Assembly: GCA_949316235.1 (NCBI GenBank)
Contig: OX438747.1
Span: 29,826,618 to 29,890,617, forward strand
Length of the DNA: 64,000 nt
Direction of reading: 5' to 3'
Origin: Oegoconia quadripuncta
Lineage: Eukaryota > Arthropoda > Insecta > Lepidoptera > Autostichidae
Part shown: positions 22,556-32,639 of the stretch, piece after piece
Position numbering within the stretch: position 1 is the stretch's first letter
Layout: each line of letters starts with the position of its first letter
Translations under genes and position numbers: made by a program
Notes under the pieces: model-generated
Databases searched by the model: none
The model's input: only the letters and a program-made list of their open reading frames with translations
What the model was told of the DNA's origin: nothing

Positions 22556-23038
22556 AGTAAGTCGTCACTGGTAACACACATTGATTAAAGACTTTCGTTT
22601 TCAAACACTGACGTATTTTAGATGAGAAGTCGATTGGTCTCTTTCTCGAAGTTGAACCTATCTAATTGGATCTCTTGTCCTGGGTAGACATACCCGTCTT
22701 CATCAGCACGATTTTGCCGCGATTGCTATTGGCATTATTATTCGCGGTAGCCTTTTGCTTCCTGAACATGTACACTCGCTGCGTTGTGGCGCTAACCATG
22801 GTGTATCAAGAATCATTTGATCCTCTTATCCCCTTCCCTATAGGTTGAGCCTTAGTGCTGATTTTGAATTCATTTAACTACACTCCTAGTTGCCGGGGAC
22901 GGGGGGGACGACCTTCTTTCCCACTTCACACCTTCTGGGGCCCAAGGTAACAATAGCGACACGTAGGGTACCCTCTATCTTCGACATGGGCATTCGCTTT
23001 CTTGATCGTGCGATCTCAATGGTCACCCATCCTGATAG
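22556..23038. other. Intron 10 end, mixed repeats
   Basis: 22565-22690 resembles 24880-24960 (attgattaaagact..). 22900-22985 is a degenerate monomer of the tandem repeat arrayed at 47.8 kb (gtaacaatagcgacacgtaggg). No exon signal before 23039. Confidence 0.45.
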
Positions 23039-23064
23039 GAATAATAATGTTGCCGTACCCACAG

Positions 23065-23163
23065 CCGCCGCTGACGACTCCTGTACCACGTAACTTCAAC
23101 GAGACCAGAGAACGGTTGCGGTCCATACTAAACAAGAAGAAACAGAAATGTAAAACGGCCAAC
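23065..23163 (+). CDS. FAM193: FAM193-like exon 11
   Basis: The acceptor is ccgtacccacag and the donor gtaagt; phase 0 to 0. It encodes 33 residues, P-P-L-T-T-P-V-P-R-N-F-N-E-T-R-E-R-L followed by the basic helix L-N-K-K-K-Q-K-C-K. Its position right after the cysteine motif and its R-E-R-L-R-S helix fit the family. A less likely upstream acceptor exists at 23039. Confidence 0.85.
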
Positions 23164-23780
23164 GTAAGTAGAATAGGGTTTGACATTTCGAATAAGCAGC
23201 TTTTAGAGGTTTATACCCGACTGCATTAAAATTCGAAAGAAACTGTTTATTCGCCACTTCGACACATAAACAAACAATTCATAAAATAACAGAACACTCA
23301 GATTGGTATCGCAACAGCGAAAGCTCTCAAGGGAAAGAAACCCAGCTATATGCTGATCTTATAAGAGCTCAGCGCTGGTTTACTGTCGCACCCAGAGCGG
23401 ACGAGTTACCGTCGCTTGTTGCATAAAGACAGGACATTCCTGTTAAAGGAATAAGAATGTGCTATGTAAATTAAATAATTTACATAAAGATACTTGTTAT
23501 ATGATATAACACTGTATATATTTATTTACAGAAATATAAAGATTATTTTAGATACAAACTTGAGCATAGTTAGAGATGCCGCTATATAAGTTACATAAAG
23601 CTGTCCCTTTTTAACTGTCCTCAAGCGGAGATCTCTGCTTGAGTAATATTCTATAATACGGGCCCAAGAGTTTGGGATGTATGTAGATTTCTTTGTCATC
23701 TCATGTAGCCTAAACGACTTAACCACCTGTGTAGTGCAAGGTGTCGTTCGATTCGTCCTGATAGGATACATTTTATGATA

Positions 23781-23909
23781 AAATAAGATAGCCAGACCCC
23801 CAAATGTGTTGGGGTTTTCGGGTCAGTACGCTTCCACCTTCGACCTCATCTTCACCTAACATCAGGTGTGATTGAGGTCTAGTACCGACCCATTATGCAT
23901 AAAAAAAAA
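23781..23909 (+). mobile_element. SINE A, 5'-truncated
   Basis: Starts at ataagatagccagacccc and ends in an A-run at 23901-23909. Confidence 0.75.
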
Positions 23910-24212
23910 CCAACATGGCGCCTATAAGAACAAAATTGATCCTGTGGGTTTTTAACGCTGCTCCTTCCCCTTTCAGAAGCGGTGGTTGCTTGGACATACT
24001 GACTGACAGATAAATGCTTGAGTCTTATTATTATTTCCGATAGATTTAAATTGACATTCAACAAACTTAAAAGAAATGCTTGAAGTTTGTGATTGTTAAA
24101 AAAAACAGAGTAGAAAATAGGGCCTTCTGAGTTTTAAATATTGTTCTTATTTATTCATAAATGCTTTTCTTTAAAATTTTGGTTTTTCCTGGGATTAACT
24201 TGTTGGTAAACC

Positions 24213-24413
24213 TGTTAAGAGTGTTTGTCCCACACGGCATCCAATACAAATTTTCACGCCCAAATTTTTGAAAATGTTCTGTACAAACATTTTAGATCAT
24301 GTATCGTGTTTATAAAGCTGCTTTATGCTTATAAAGTTTCATTAGAATCGGTTTATTCGTTTCCAAATTTGGACTTGAAAGTTTGTTTGGAATACCGTGC
24401 GGGATAAACCCTC
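24213..24413. mobile_element. 201-bp foldback, GGGTTTATCCC..CACGG family
   Basis: The left end gtgtttgtcccacacggcatcca is inverted at the right end tggaataccgtgcgggataaac. It is the clearer relative of 2475-2813. Confidence 0.65.
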
Positions 24414-24439
24414 GAATAAACCTTTCAATTACATCCTGT

Positions 24440-24792
24440 GTGTTACTACATCATCATCATCATATCAGCCACATGACGTCCACTGTTGAACATAGGCCTC
24501 CTCTATAGATATCCAGAGTGACCGGTTGGAAGCGGCCTGCATCCAGCGACTTCCCGCAACCTTTGTCATAGCGTCCATCCGCTTTGTGACTTATTAATAG
24601 TCTGGGCCATGCTGGTGACTTTCATTCTTCCACGGATCTCTTCATTCCAGGGATTCTATTACATAATTTCATCGTTATCGTCATCGGTTACGTTTTAACA
24701 TGTGGTTGGTTGATTCATCGCTCGCTCGGCAATTTGACGGCTTCACATTGGTCAACGTAATCGATAACGATACCGATGAAATTACATAATCA
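24440..24792. mobile_element. Repeat D copy followed by 134-bp foldback
   Basis: 24440-24655 has the repeat D motif (ttgaacataggcctcctc). 24658-24792 is a small foldback whose ends (ttacataatttcatcgttatcg and cgataccgatgaaattacata) are inverted copies. Confidence 0.65.
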
Positions 24793-25035
24793 AAGGGCTG
24801 ATTCGATTACGTAGTGAGACGCCGAACATCGCCTAGCATAGCTCGCTGCTAATGAGCCCATAGTGGGAGTCCACCTTTCACACAAATTGATTAAAGACTC
24901 GTCGTCAAGCACTAAGGTATTTTGGGCGAGTAGACGTTGCGCGGTTTCCCGGAGGCTGCCTATCCGAGATGTATTCGTCGTTCGGCCTCTCTCGAAGCTG
25001 GACCAATCGGCCATAGGACGTCCACCGCTGAACAT

Positions 25036-25372
25036 TTTTTTTTTAATGCATATCGGATTGGTACTTGACCTCAATCACACCTGATGTTAAGTGAAGATAA
25101 AGTCGAAGGTGGAAGCGTACTGACCCGGAAACCCCAACACATTTGGGGGGCTGGCTATCTTATCTCTGACAACCGGAACACAACAATGCTATTAACAATG
25201 CTGTTTGGCAGCAGATTTAGATAAGATGGTGGTAGCTAGCCAGGCTGACATTTAAAATGCCCTACCACCAACCAAACCGAGTACTTAAACATGTACCCCG
25301 CTGGGGATCGAACCCGCGACCTCTGAATCGTAAACTCAATGTTGTTTATATTGAGCCACGGAGGCGGTTGAA
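25036..25372 (-). mobile_element. SINE A, full length
   Basis: Minus strand, with poly-T at 25036 and the tRNA-like head (ggggatcgaacccgcgacc, then gagccacggaggc) at 25300-25372. Confidence 0.85.
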
Positions 25373-25927
25373 TAGGCCTTAGGCCACATAGGCCTCCCCC
25401 AGCAATTACAGTTGCCAATTGGTGTAGATGCCTGGCAGCATTAATTTTTAAACGTAGTTGATGTAATTTGTGTGCTGGTTTCATTAAAATACAGGTTAAA
25501 TGAACGAACATAGATTTACCTAATATCTGAATCAAATCATACCTAATCAATACCTAATCAATTAATGAAAATCAGCACTTACAAACTAAGCATAAAGCTG
25601 AGGCAGTACCCTTTGCTTTTGTGACGCATCATTGTTTTATTATTAATTTACTTATCTATATTTCGAAGTGGCGATAAACGGTTTCTTTCTGACACGAATT
25701 TTTAACCGACTACGGCGAAGCCAACAAGGTTATATTTCGCGTGTGGGTTGGTGTACGCCCCTTAACCAATTTTAGCAAATAGGGTGTCGCCAGATTCGTA
25801 TCAACCCGGGATGTGTTGGATTGGTGACGTCACAAAAAAAAAACAATATCGTGGACGTCACCACTACACCATTGTGTTTTGTCGCAATTGTGTAACATTA
25901 CCAGTTCCGCATTTGTTTCACATGAAG

Positions 25928-26059
25928 GTAACGCCCCAGAGCGAGCCAGAGGTTCAGGAGAAGAAGCCGCCGCCGGTACAGCCGGTGACGGAGGTTGCCC
26001 CGCAGCCTATAAAGCCGAAACAGCCGCCTGCGCCACCGCGTGCGCAGATCAAACCACCG
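25928..26059 (+). CDS. FAM193: FAM193-like exon 12, Pro-rich
   Basis: The acceptor is tttcacatgaag and the donor gtaagt; phase 0 to 0. It encodes 44 residues, starting V-T-P-Q-S-E-P-E-V and continuing as Lys/Pro/Gln-rich linker (E-K-K-P-P-P-V-Q-P-V). An alternative acceptor at 25905 would add 23 nt; it fits only if exons 10 and 11 are skipped. Confidence 0.8.
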
Positions 26060-26218
26060 GTAAGTACAACTGGACATTGCAGACCGAACAACCACATGAA
26101 TTGACCCCAAGTATAAATAATTTAGCTTTACGATTAAATGGGCCCTCCTGATTCAGGCAAAGTATTCTATTAATTACGCTATAATAATTATGTAAGCTAG
26201 TTAATTACCACTCGACAG

Positions 26219-26590
26219 GCCCTTCCCAAAACCCTGCCTCCAAGTCTCAGCGCACAAGCTCAAGCGCAGGCTCAAGCGCAAGCTCAAGCTCAGGCTCAAG
26301 CACAAGCGCAGGCTCAGGCGCAAGCTCAGGCTCAAGTCCAAGCACAGGCGCAAGCGCAGGCCCAAGCACAAGCGCAGGCCCAAGCGCAAGCGCAGGCCCA
26401 AGCACAAGCTCAGGCCCAAGCACAAGCTCAGGCCCAAGCACAAGCCCAAGCGCAAGCCCAAGCACAGGCCCAGGTGCATGCGCAGGCGCAGGTTCAAGCG
26501 CAGCAGAAGCAGAAAGTCGAGTTCGCCCATCGGCAACTCGTCGACAAAATGTCCAAGATGGTCGTCACGGAGAAACCGGAGAAACCCAAG
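26219..26590 (+). CDS. FAM193: FAM193-like exon 13, Gln-Ala dipeptide tract
   Basis: The acceptor is ccactcgacag and the donor gtatgt; phase 0 to 0, 124 codons. After L-P-K-T-L-P-P-S-L-S-A the exon holds 41 consecutive Gln-Ala-type dipeptides (26255-26500), with three Ala-to-Val changes and one His. It then ends in a normal-looking basic segment (E-F-A-H-R-Q-L-V-D-K-M-S-K-M). Synonymous codons are mixed (CAA/CAG; GCA/GCG/GCT/GCC). The antisense Leu-Gly frames here are artefacts of the repeat. Confidence 0.9.
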
Positions 26591-26789
26591 GTATGTTATA
26601 TAAAATACAGACAGAGGCAGATTTTCTTTGTATTTTGAAGTAATAGTGTTTAGTTCCTTTTTAATCTACTCCCGAAAAGAAGGAGGGAGTCTGCTTGCAT
26701 ATACCGAATGAGGTTTTTACCGTAAGAAAAAAAAAAGGGCATATTAATTAAATGAAAGAGAAGCCAAGCAGCGATGTTGACTTAACATC

Positions 26790-26875
26790 AACTTTTGTTT
26801 TTGACTCAACCTCATCTTTACTTAACATCAGGTGTGATTGAGGTCAACGTTTAACCCGTGGTGCTTAAAAAAGAA
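26790..26875 (+). mobile_element. SINE A 3' end
   Basis: Only the last part remains (ttaacatcaggtgtgattga) with an A-rich end at about 26866. Confidence 0.6.
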
Positions 26876-26948
26876 CACTTTCTAATCTTGACTCTCACTT
26901 GACCAAATTTTATTTTTCTTATGGTATTATGTATTTGTCTGTGTGTAG

Positions 26949-27047
26949 GTGATGCCACGAGTCGCGGCTCCGGCCGTGGTGGTCCCACCCGGACTTAAAA
27001 CCGAGGGGAAGGTCAATCCCAGCGCCATGGAGCAGATACGCTTGCAG
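26949..27047 (+). CDS. FAM193: FAM193-like exon 14
   Basis: The acceptor is tgtctgtgtgtag and the donor gtcaga; phase 0 to 0. It encodes 33 residues, a Val/Pro/Ala-rich opening (V-M-P-R-V-A-A-P-A-V-V-V-P-P-G-L) and then S-A-M-E-Q-I-R-L-Q, which runs into the Gln-rich exon 15. A mariner copy sits 139 bases downstream. Confidence 0.8.
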
Positions 27048-27185
27048 GTCAGACAATATTGAGAAATAGATCTTATGAATTTGTATAGTTAGGTTGAAAA
27101 TTGCAGTCGTTGTCTCAAGTTCGAGCGATTAGTTTTTTTGAAAACCTTTGTATTTAAGGCAAATATCGAGCACCATTCTGGTGTA

Positions 27186-28382
27186 CGAGGGCGGCACTAA
27201 AAATTCTTAGAACTGGCCACTTTTAAACATTTAATAAAATAATAAGCTCTAATTGCCAATATTACTGTGTACGTATTTCATTCATTTGTCATTTGTTTTA
27301 CGATTTGGCAGCAAATTGATTTGACTTTCGATGTCATTTATTGATATTGATTGAAATTTTTTATGACTTTCGATGTCATTTAAGTCAACAAGAAAGTTAT
27401 AATAGACTTCGGTTGGCCTTTCACGATGAAGCCCCTTCACGTGCCACTGTTTACAACTGGTTTAATGAGTTTAAACGTGGTCGCACTAATCTCACCGATG
27501 ATCCGCGTGAGGGACGGCCTTCTACGGCAACGACTGAAGATAACAGCAGTGTTGTGTGGCGTATGATAGAGACTGACAAATGAGTGACCTGTCAGCAGAT
27601 TCGGACAAGCTTAGGCATCGGTATGAGTCAAGTGCACAAAATCCTCCCTGAACATTTAACGGTCAGGAAGCTTTGTGCCCGGTTGATACCGCATAATTTG
27701 AGAGAGACCCAAAAACTCCGTCGTGGTGATTGGTGCCTTGAAATGGTTCAAAACATTTAACGGAGGTGACTCAAATGCTGTGTTTGACATACTTACGGGT
27801 GACGAAAGCTGGATTATGATCTTGAAACTAAAAGACAGTCTGTTTCTGTGGGAGTTTCCTTCCGAGGAGTTGCCAACTAAAGTGAAGGGAGGTCGAAGCG
27901 TGGGAAAAAGATGGTGGCCTCGTTCTTCGGAAGGATAGGTCATTACGCAACAATTGTTTTAGCGGATAGAAATACAGTTACTGCAGAGTGGTACACTAAC
28001 AATTGTTGGCCACTTGTCTTGGAAAAAGTTCGGGAGAAACGACCTCGCAGTAGGATCCTCCTTCACCACGATAAGGCCTCGTCGCACACTGCCAAGCAAA
28101 CGTTCGACTAGTTGGCGACGTCAAACGTAGAATTATTGGGTCACCCGCCGTATAGCCCCGACCTTGCGATTTTTATTTATGCCCGAAAATAAAAGAAAAA
28201 CTTCGAGGAGAACGTTTTACGGACGTCGAGGAAGCAGTGGCTGCGTTTCAAAAGGCCGTCGAAGAGACCCCTAAGGACGAGTGCTTTTCCCAGTGGTTCC
28301 ATCGGATGCAGCGAGGTATTGATGGGAATGGACGCTAATTTGAAAACATATTTTATAAGAACTTTCAGTGTCGCCCTCGTTG
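27186..28382 (+). pseudogene. mariner transposon with broken transposase
   Basis: About 1.2 kb inside intron 14. The ends are inverted (cgagggcggcactaaaaattct; agaactttcagtgtcgccctcg) with TA on both sides. Translating frames show mariner transposase pieces in order: a helix-turn-helix region (A-T-V-Y-N-W-F-N-E-F, then D-D-P-R-E-G-R-P), then T-G-D-E-S-W-I, then H-H-D-K-A-S-S-H-T-A and P-P-Y-S-P-D-L-A. Stops and frameshifts separate them (for example TGA at 27581 and TAG near 28109), so it is inactive as it stands. Confidence 0.88.
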
Positions 28383-28383
28383 T

Positions 28384-28565
28384 AGATAAGCAAAGCTTAT
28401 ACTGCGGATGCAATATTTATAATGGATAAAGATACATAAGCATTTATATAAACATCCACGACTCGGGAATAAGTGTGCGTATTCATCACACAAACATTTA
28501 CCCCTCCCGTGATTTGAATCCGCAAACATTGGTTTCGCTGATAGGGTCACTATTTACGATCTACA
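28384..28565 (-). mobile_element. SINE B-prime (subfamily 2)
   Basis: Minus-strand copy of the subfamily with the head gtgaccctatcagcg and body ttattcccgagtc; sharply abuts the mariner end. Confidence 0.6.
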
Positions 28566-28662
28566 GCACAAGAATTGAATGTATTTTTCTTATAAATAAA
28601 AAAAAAACTATGACTGCAATTTTGAACCGGACTGTATATATACAATAATAATAATAATAAAT

Positions 28663-28928
28663 AATAAATATCCTTAGACATACACACAGCGCCATCTAGT
28701 TCCACAGTAAGCAACTATATGCTTGTGTTGTGGATACCAGACGGTTCATATACTACATAAATACATTTTCTTTTGTAAATACATACTTATTATAAATGAA
28801 AACGTCCATAACTCGAGTACATATGTCCGTATTCATCACACAAACATATGCCCCTAGCGGGATTCGAACCCGCAACCTTTTGGTGTAGTGGTCAGAGTTG
28901 CTAACCACTACACCAAACAGGTCGTCAA
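28663..28928 (-). mobile_element. SINE B, full length
   Basis: Very similar to 21545-21810; the head ends aaccactacaccaaacaggtc, about 100 bases before the exon 15 acceptor. Confidence 0.85.
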
Positions 28929-29030
28929 TATAGTATACAATATAGTTAATGTTTGTCGCCTCAGTCGCTAATTATTACCATTGTTACAACAAGAGTGCAC
29001 TAAATGATTGAAATTCTATTTAATTTACAG

Positions 29031-29335
29031 CATCTCAAACAACAACAAGCGCAATTCCAGCAACATTTTCAACAGCAACAGTTACAGCAACAACAACAAC
29101 AACCGCAACAACAGCAACAACAGCAGAAGAAACCAGAGCCGATATACGACCTGCCTATCCACAACAAGCCCACCCTGACTCCTCAGCAGCAACAGCAGAT
29201 CAGACAGCAGCAGCTACAGCAAATGCAGCAGCATCAGCAAGAACAGCAGAGACAGAGCAGGCCCCCGCAGCAGAGGACGGTGTCGCTTTCGAGCCGGGAT
29301 AGCAGCGTATTCTCCACCTCCTCCGGCTGTCTAGG
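29031..29335 (+). CDS. FAM193: FAM193-like exon 15, poly-Gln
   Basis: The acceptor is tttaatttacag and the donor gtgagt; phase 0 in, two bases out. It encodes about 101 residues. Two Gln-rich tracts flank K-K-P-E-P-I-Y-D-L-P-I-H-N-K-P, and the end is R-T-V-S-L-S-S-R-D-S-S-V-F-S-T-S-S-G. The exon tail and its donor are repeated 104 bases downstream (29366-29439). Confidence 0.9.
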
Positions 29336-29365
29336 GTGAGTGTTCCTTATCTGCAGCAAGTGTAG

Positions 29366-29439
29366 CAACTGCGGCAGAGGATGGTAATGCTTTCGAGCCG
29401 GGATACCAGCGTGTTCTCCACCTCCTCCGGCTATCTAGG
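29366..29439 (+). CDS. FAM193: Duplicated tail of exon 15, possible alternative exon 15b
   Basis: This 74-nt block repeats the last part of exon 15 at a 104-base offset and keeps an intact donor (CTAGG then gtgagt). It reads Q-L-R-Q-R-M-V-M-L-S-S-R-D-T-S-V-F-S-T-S-S-G-Y-L. Entered at the TAG just before 29366 it runs phase 0 in and two bases out, the same as exon 15. It could therefore replace exon 15, dropping the poly-Gln region, or be a dead copy. Usage is not known. Confidence 0.4.
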
Positions 29440-29738
29440 GTGAGTGTACAATCTGAAATAAATAAACCACGACATAATACAGACCAAGTTTTGTTAAAAT
29501 CCCGAAAATACCGCAAGGAACATCTATCCCTGTACTGTACTGTGTAAATAAAACAATAGGAATCATTAGCGACAATAACAAACCAAAGTATTAAAAATAT
29601 CATAAAATTATTCAGAATCATCACACTATATGTATTTGTTTACAGACTTTAAGCTTTAAAGTCTGGCATTTACCTTTTTCAGAAGAAAAAGAGATAAAAA
29701 AGAATTTAATACAACAATAATAACAATGAAAATGATAA

Positions 29739-30135
29739 TACCAGCTCATGTTGAGAAAAAGAAACTCGAAAAAATAATAATCACACACACGAAAGAAACA
29801 GAAGCATAATGCATGCAGGGGAGCGTGCCCCCCTGTGTCGACTGACTAACATCTATAATAAATATCTAACGGATGTGGATGTATTCTTTTTGTCTAAAAA
29901 AAACAATATAACAAACAGTGTTTGCAAGTCCTGTCGGACATTAGTGATACTTAAGTTTTAAATTAACTGGTTCGGATTGCTTTTCTGTCTCTGCAGTTAT
30001 ATATAAAATTTGTCGTGGATAATCAGTTTTAAAGTAGTACTGTCTCTTTCTCCCTGGAACAGTACGATGCAACGGCACCACTCCAAAACTGGTTTTAGTT
30101 TAGTTTAATTGATGTGCATCCGAATCGACACCAAT
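29739..30135. repeat. Direct-repeat-bounded block with foldback piece
   Basis: An ataccagctcatg(t/c)tga..-type stretch of about 45 bases occurs at 29739 and again at 30131, in direct orientation. The right part (30020-30135) is one arm of the TTGGTGTCGATTCGG foldback family. Confidence 0.5.
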
Positions 30136-30256
30136 ACCAGCTCATGCTGATAAAAATAAACACAAAAAAATCAAATAATAATAATAAGTATGAAGACCTG
30201 TAAAGCTACTGTAAAGACCTGTCACAGACAACGTCACCACCGTCTCCCGTTTCCAG

Positions 30257-30401
30257 GAGCGACTCATGTTGGCCCACGCGAATGTCTCGCGCTGAGGACC
30301 CTCGTGACCTGAACGCTCTGCTGCAATACATCGAGGGACCCTCGCGGCACGTGGACCGCGGCAAGAAACGCGCAAAGAAGCAACGGCAGAAGGCCAAGCG
30401 G
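30257..30401 (+). CDS. FAM193: FAM193-like exon 16, basic segment
   Basis: The acceptor is cgtctcccgtttccag and the donor gtgagt; one base in, phase 0 out. It encodes 48 residues: A-E-D-P-R-D-L-N-A-L-L-Q-Y-I-E-G-P, then the basic run G-K-K-R-A-K-K-Q-R-Q-K-A-K-R. The pairing of a short helix with a Lys/Arg block is typical of the conserved middle of FAM193 proteins, and the basic run is a good nuclear-signal candidate. Confidence 0.88.
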
Positions 30402-30578
30402 GTGAGTGACTGCGGGGGGAGGGGCCGGGGGTAGCCCCAAACGTGGCTTAACTAAAACACGTGCACGAAACCTAAGACAGCCTAAGCAATTAACTTTTAG
30501 CTTATCAAAATGTAACAACCTGTATGGTATGAGGAATTATCTCTATACCGGATGAGGTTTTTTACTGTAAGGATAAAA

Positions 30579-30904
30579 GTGGTGTCGATTCGGATGTACA
30601 ACGAGCTAACTAAATTTAAAGCAGATACATCCTTTTCTAACACTATTAACATGAAAGGGACGACTATAAATTAAGTCCTGTCAAATTAAGTTGAGAGCTG
30701 TCAAAACAAGTCGCTCCATAGTATTTTAATCGTGACGTCGCTAGGTGTACACCTAATATTGATAAAGAAGTGCTTGTTTTGATCCTTTTACTTAATTTGA
30801 CAGGACTTAATTATATGTCGTCCTTTTCATGTATTAGTGGTTAGAAAAGGATACATATAATTTAAATTTAGTTTAGTTCGTTGTACATCCGAATCGACAC
30901 CAAT
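30579..30904. mobile_element. 326-bp foldback, TTGGTGTCGATTCGG family
   Basis: Arms of roughly 120 bp: tggtgtcgattcggatgtac, atccttttctaac and taagtcctgtcaaatta at left are all inverted at right. Confidence 0.85.
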
Positions 30905-31213
30905 ATGGCGTATTAGGTAAGTGAAATGTTATTGGCATAAATAAATAAATAAAATAAAATAAAAATTATTTATTTGCAAGAATATGGTACAATAAGGTCT
31001 TAATAAATTATTTCCCAAGACATACTCTGTTTTAAGAAGCGTGCAAAATATTATAATATGTGAAGACAGATCATATCATATCATCATAGGTGGTTTGTTT
31101 TTTTTTTTCAAAACGCACGCGTTGGATTTTGATTGATATGCGACTGGCGGGATTCGTAGGGCTCCTATCATGCGAAATATCTTTGGAACTCATATTTTCT
31201 CAAAGTTTTATTT

Positions 31214-31722
31214 GGCCTGTTTGGTGTAGTGGTTAGCAACTCTGACCACTATACCAAAAGGTTGCGGGTTTGAATCCCGCTAGGGGCATACGTTTGTGTG
31301 ATGAATACGGACATGTATAACTCGGGTATATGGATGTTTTCATTTATAATAAGTAATTATTTATGTTTAAAAAAAAATATGTATTTATGTAGTACTAGCT
31401 TTCCTCCCGCGACTTCGTCCGCGTGGAAGATTTTATCAAAATACAAACAACAAACTTTCATCCCCTATTTTATCTCCTTGGGGGTAGAATTTATCAAAAT
31501 CCTTTCTTAGCGGATGCCTACGTCATAACATCTACCTGCATGCCAAATTTCAGCCCGATCCGTCCAGTGGTTTGGGCTGGGCGTTGATAGATCACTATGT
31601 CAGTCACCTTTGAGTTATATATATTTAGATATTAACCATCTGGTATCCACAACACAAGCCTATAATTGCTTACTGTGGAACTAGATGGCGCTGTGTGTAT
31701 GTCTTAACGATATTTATTTATT
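31214..31722 (+). mobile_element. SINE B split by a nested insertion
   Basis: 31214-31393 has the tRNA-like head (ttggtgtagtggttagcaac; gcgggtttgaatcccgc) and the first half of the body. 31630-31722 continues the same body (accatctggtatccacaaca..). The 235 bases between are a different element, so the SINE was interrupted. Confidence 0.85.
31394..31628 (+). mobile_element. RTE-like 3' repeat nested in SINE B
   Basis: Begins tactagctttcctcccgcgac and ends with ttatatatatttaga; the internal part has gcccgatccgtccagtggttt, as in related non-LTR 3' ends. Confidence 0.7.
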
Positions 31723-31902
31723 TATTTAATGATTTAATTATGTGGAATCGGCTACAAACGCGACCGTCAAATGACACAATTAACTCTTTCTTCGATGATG
31801 TTTTGAAAAAAAAAAAAAAACTACCAATGCCAATTACTTCTATTTCACTTACCTACCTAATATGCTCTATTTTTGATCCTTACGTTAAAAAGTCATCCGG
31901 TA

Positions 31903-32238
31903 TACAGGGTGGAAAGTTTCAATGGGGCAGCCAAGGGAGGTACCTTAATCGTTGCAGCTACAAGAAATTGGTCTTAGGAGACTATCCATAATTTTTCAAA
32001 AAAAGATTTTCAAAAAAATGTACGGTTAGCAAGAAAATTACCATTTTTCACAAAAAATTTGTTGATGCTAATCGATCCTGTTTCGTATGCTGATCAAAAA
32101 GTTCCATGGGACCAACTGAAGTTTCAGTACTAGAAAAGTTAGAAATCAAAACTATAGACTATCCTAAGACCAATTTCTTGTAGCTGCAACGATTAAGGTA
32201 CCTCCCTTGGCTGCCCCGTTGAAACTTTCCACTCTGTA
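31903..32238. mobile_element. 336-bp foldback, TACAGGGTGG ends
   Basis: The left arm (tacagggtggaaagtttcaa, then ctacaagaaattggtcttag) is inverted at right, arms about 85 bp. TA flanks. It ends some 130 bases before exon 17. Confidence 0.85.
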
Positions 32239-32369
32239 TATACATATAATGTTATAAATGTGAACATTCACTTGATTTAAAGCGCCTCTAAAGGAATGGT
32301 AATGTATGTCAATAAATTTTGTTCTCAATCTGTGGGCGATCGTGCAGGTGTAACAACCCTAACAATCAG

Positions 32370-32538
32370 GTGTCCCAACAGCTGGAGACGAGGCTGATGG
32401 AGGAGAGGGCGTCGCTGGCAAACGAACTGACTACCATGCGTCGGGAGCTGGAGGCGATGCACTCTGCACACGCGTCAGCCAAGCGACGTGTGGAGGACGT
32501 ACGGAGGGCCATACAGAATCATCGCGTTGGGAAGAAGG
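32370..32538 (+). CDS. FAM193: FAM193-like exon 17, coiled coil
   Basis: The acceptor ends taacaatcag and the donor is gtcagt; phase 0 in, one base out. It encodes about 56 residues with heptad character (V-S-Q-Q-L-E-T-R-L-M-E-E-R, E-L-T-T-M-R-R-E-L-E-A-M). A stronger-looking acceptor at 32347 would give a stop in frame from exon 16, so the downstream AG was chosen by phase. Confidence 0.8.
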
Positions 32539-32639
32539 GTCAGTTTGACACATGAGGACAATCAACTTCAAGAGCTGGATCTATTTGAAGCGGATTTTGA
32601 AATTGTAGAGGTCTTGCTTGGTCGTTATACTCCATAACC

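Noticed and set aside
22666..22848. Hydrophobic 60-codon frame resembling a membrane protein
   Set aside because: It ends among repeat fragments, has no splice connection, and its composition follows from a T-rich stretch.
23039..23064. Exon 11 start at 23039
   Set aside because: It fits only direct joining from exon 9; once exon 10 is included the strong acceptor at 23064 is in phase.
25905..25927. Exon 12 start at 25905
   Set aside because: From exon 11 (phase 0) this acceptor breaks the frame; the AG at 25927 fits. Kept only as a possible alternative with exon skipping.
26201..26536. Minus-strand open frames of Leu-Gly/Leu-Arg or Leu-Val/Pro-Glu type
   Set aside because: They are the reverse reading of the Gln-Ala hexamer repeat in exon 13, with no splice or family support.
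31214..31290. tRNA gene candidates (A-box tggtgtagtgg and B-box ggttcgaatcc) here and at many SINE heads
   Set aside because: Each is followed by the SINE body and lacks a clean acceptor stem, so these are SINE heads rather than tRNA genes.
32348..32369. Exon 17 start at 32348
   Set aside because: From exon 16 (phase 0) it reads GTG TAA, an immediate stop; the next AG gives an open frame.
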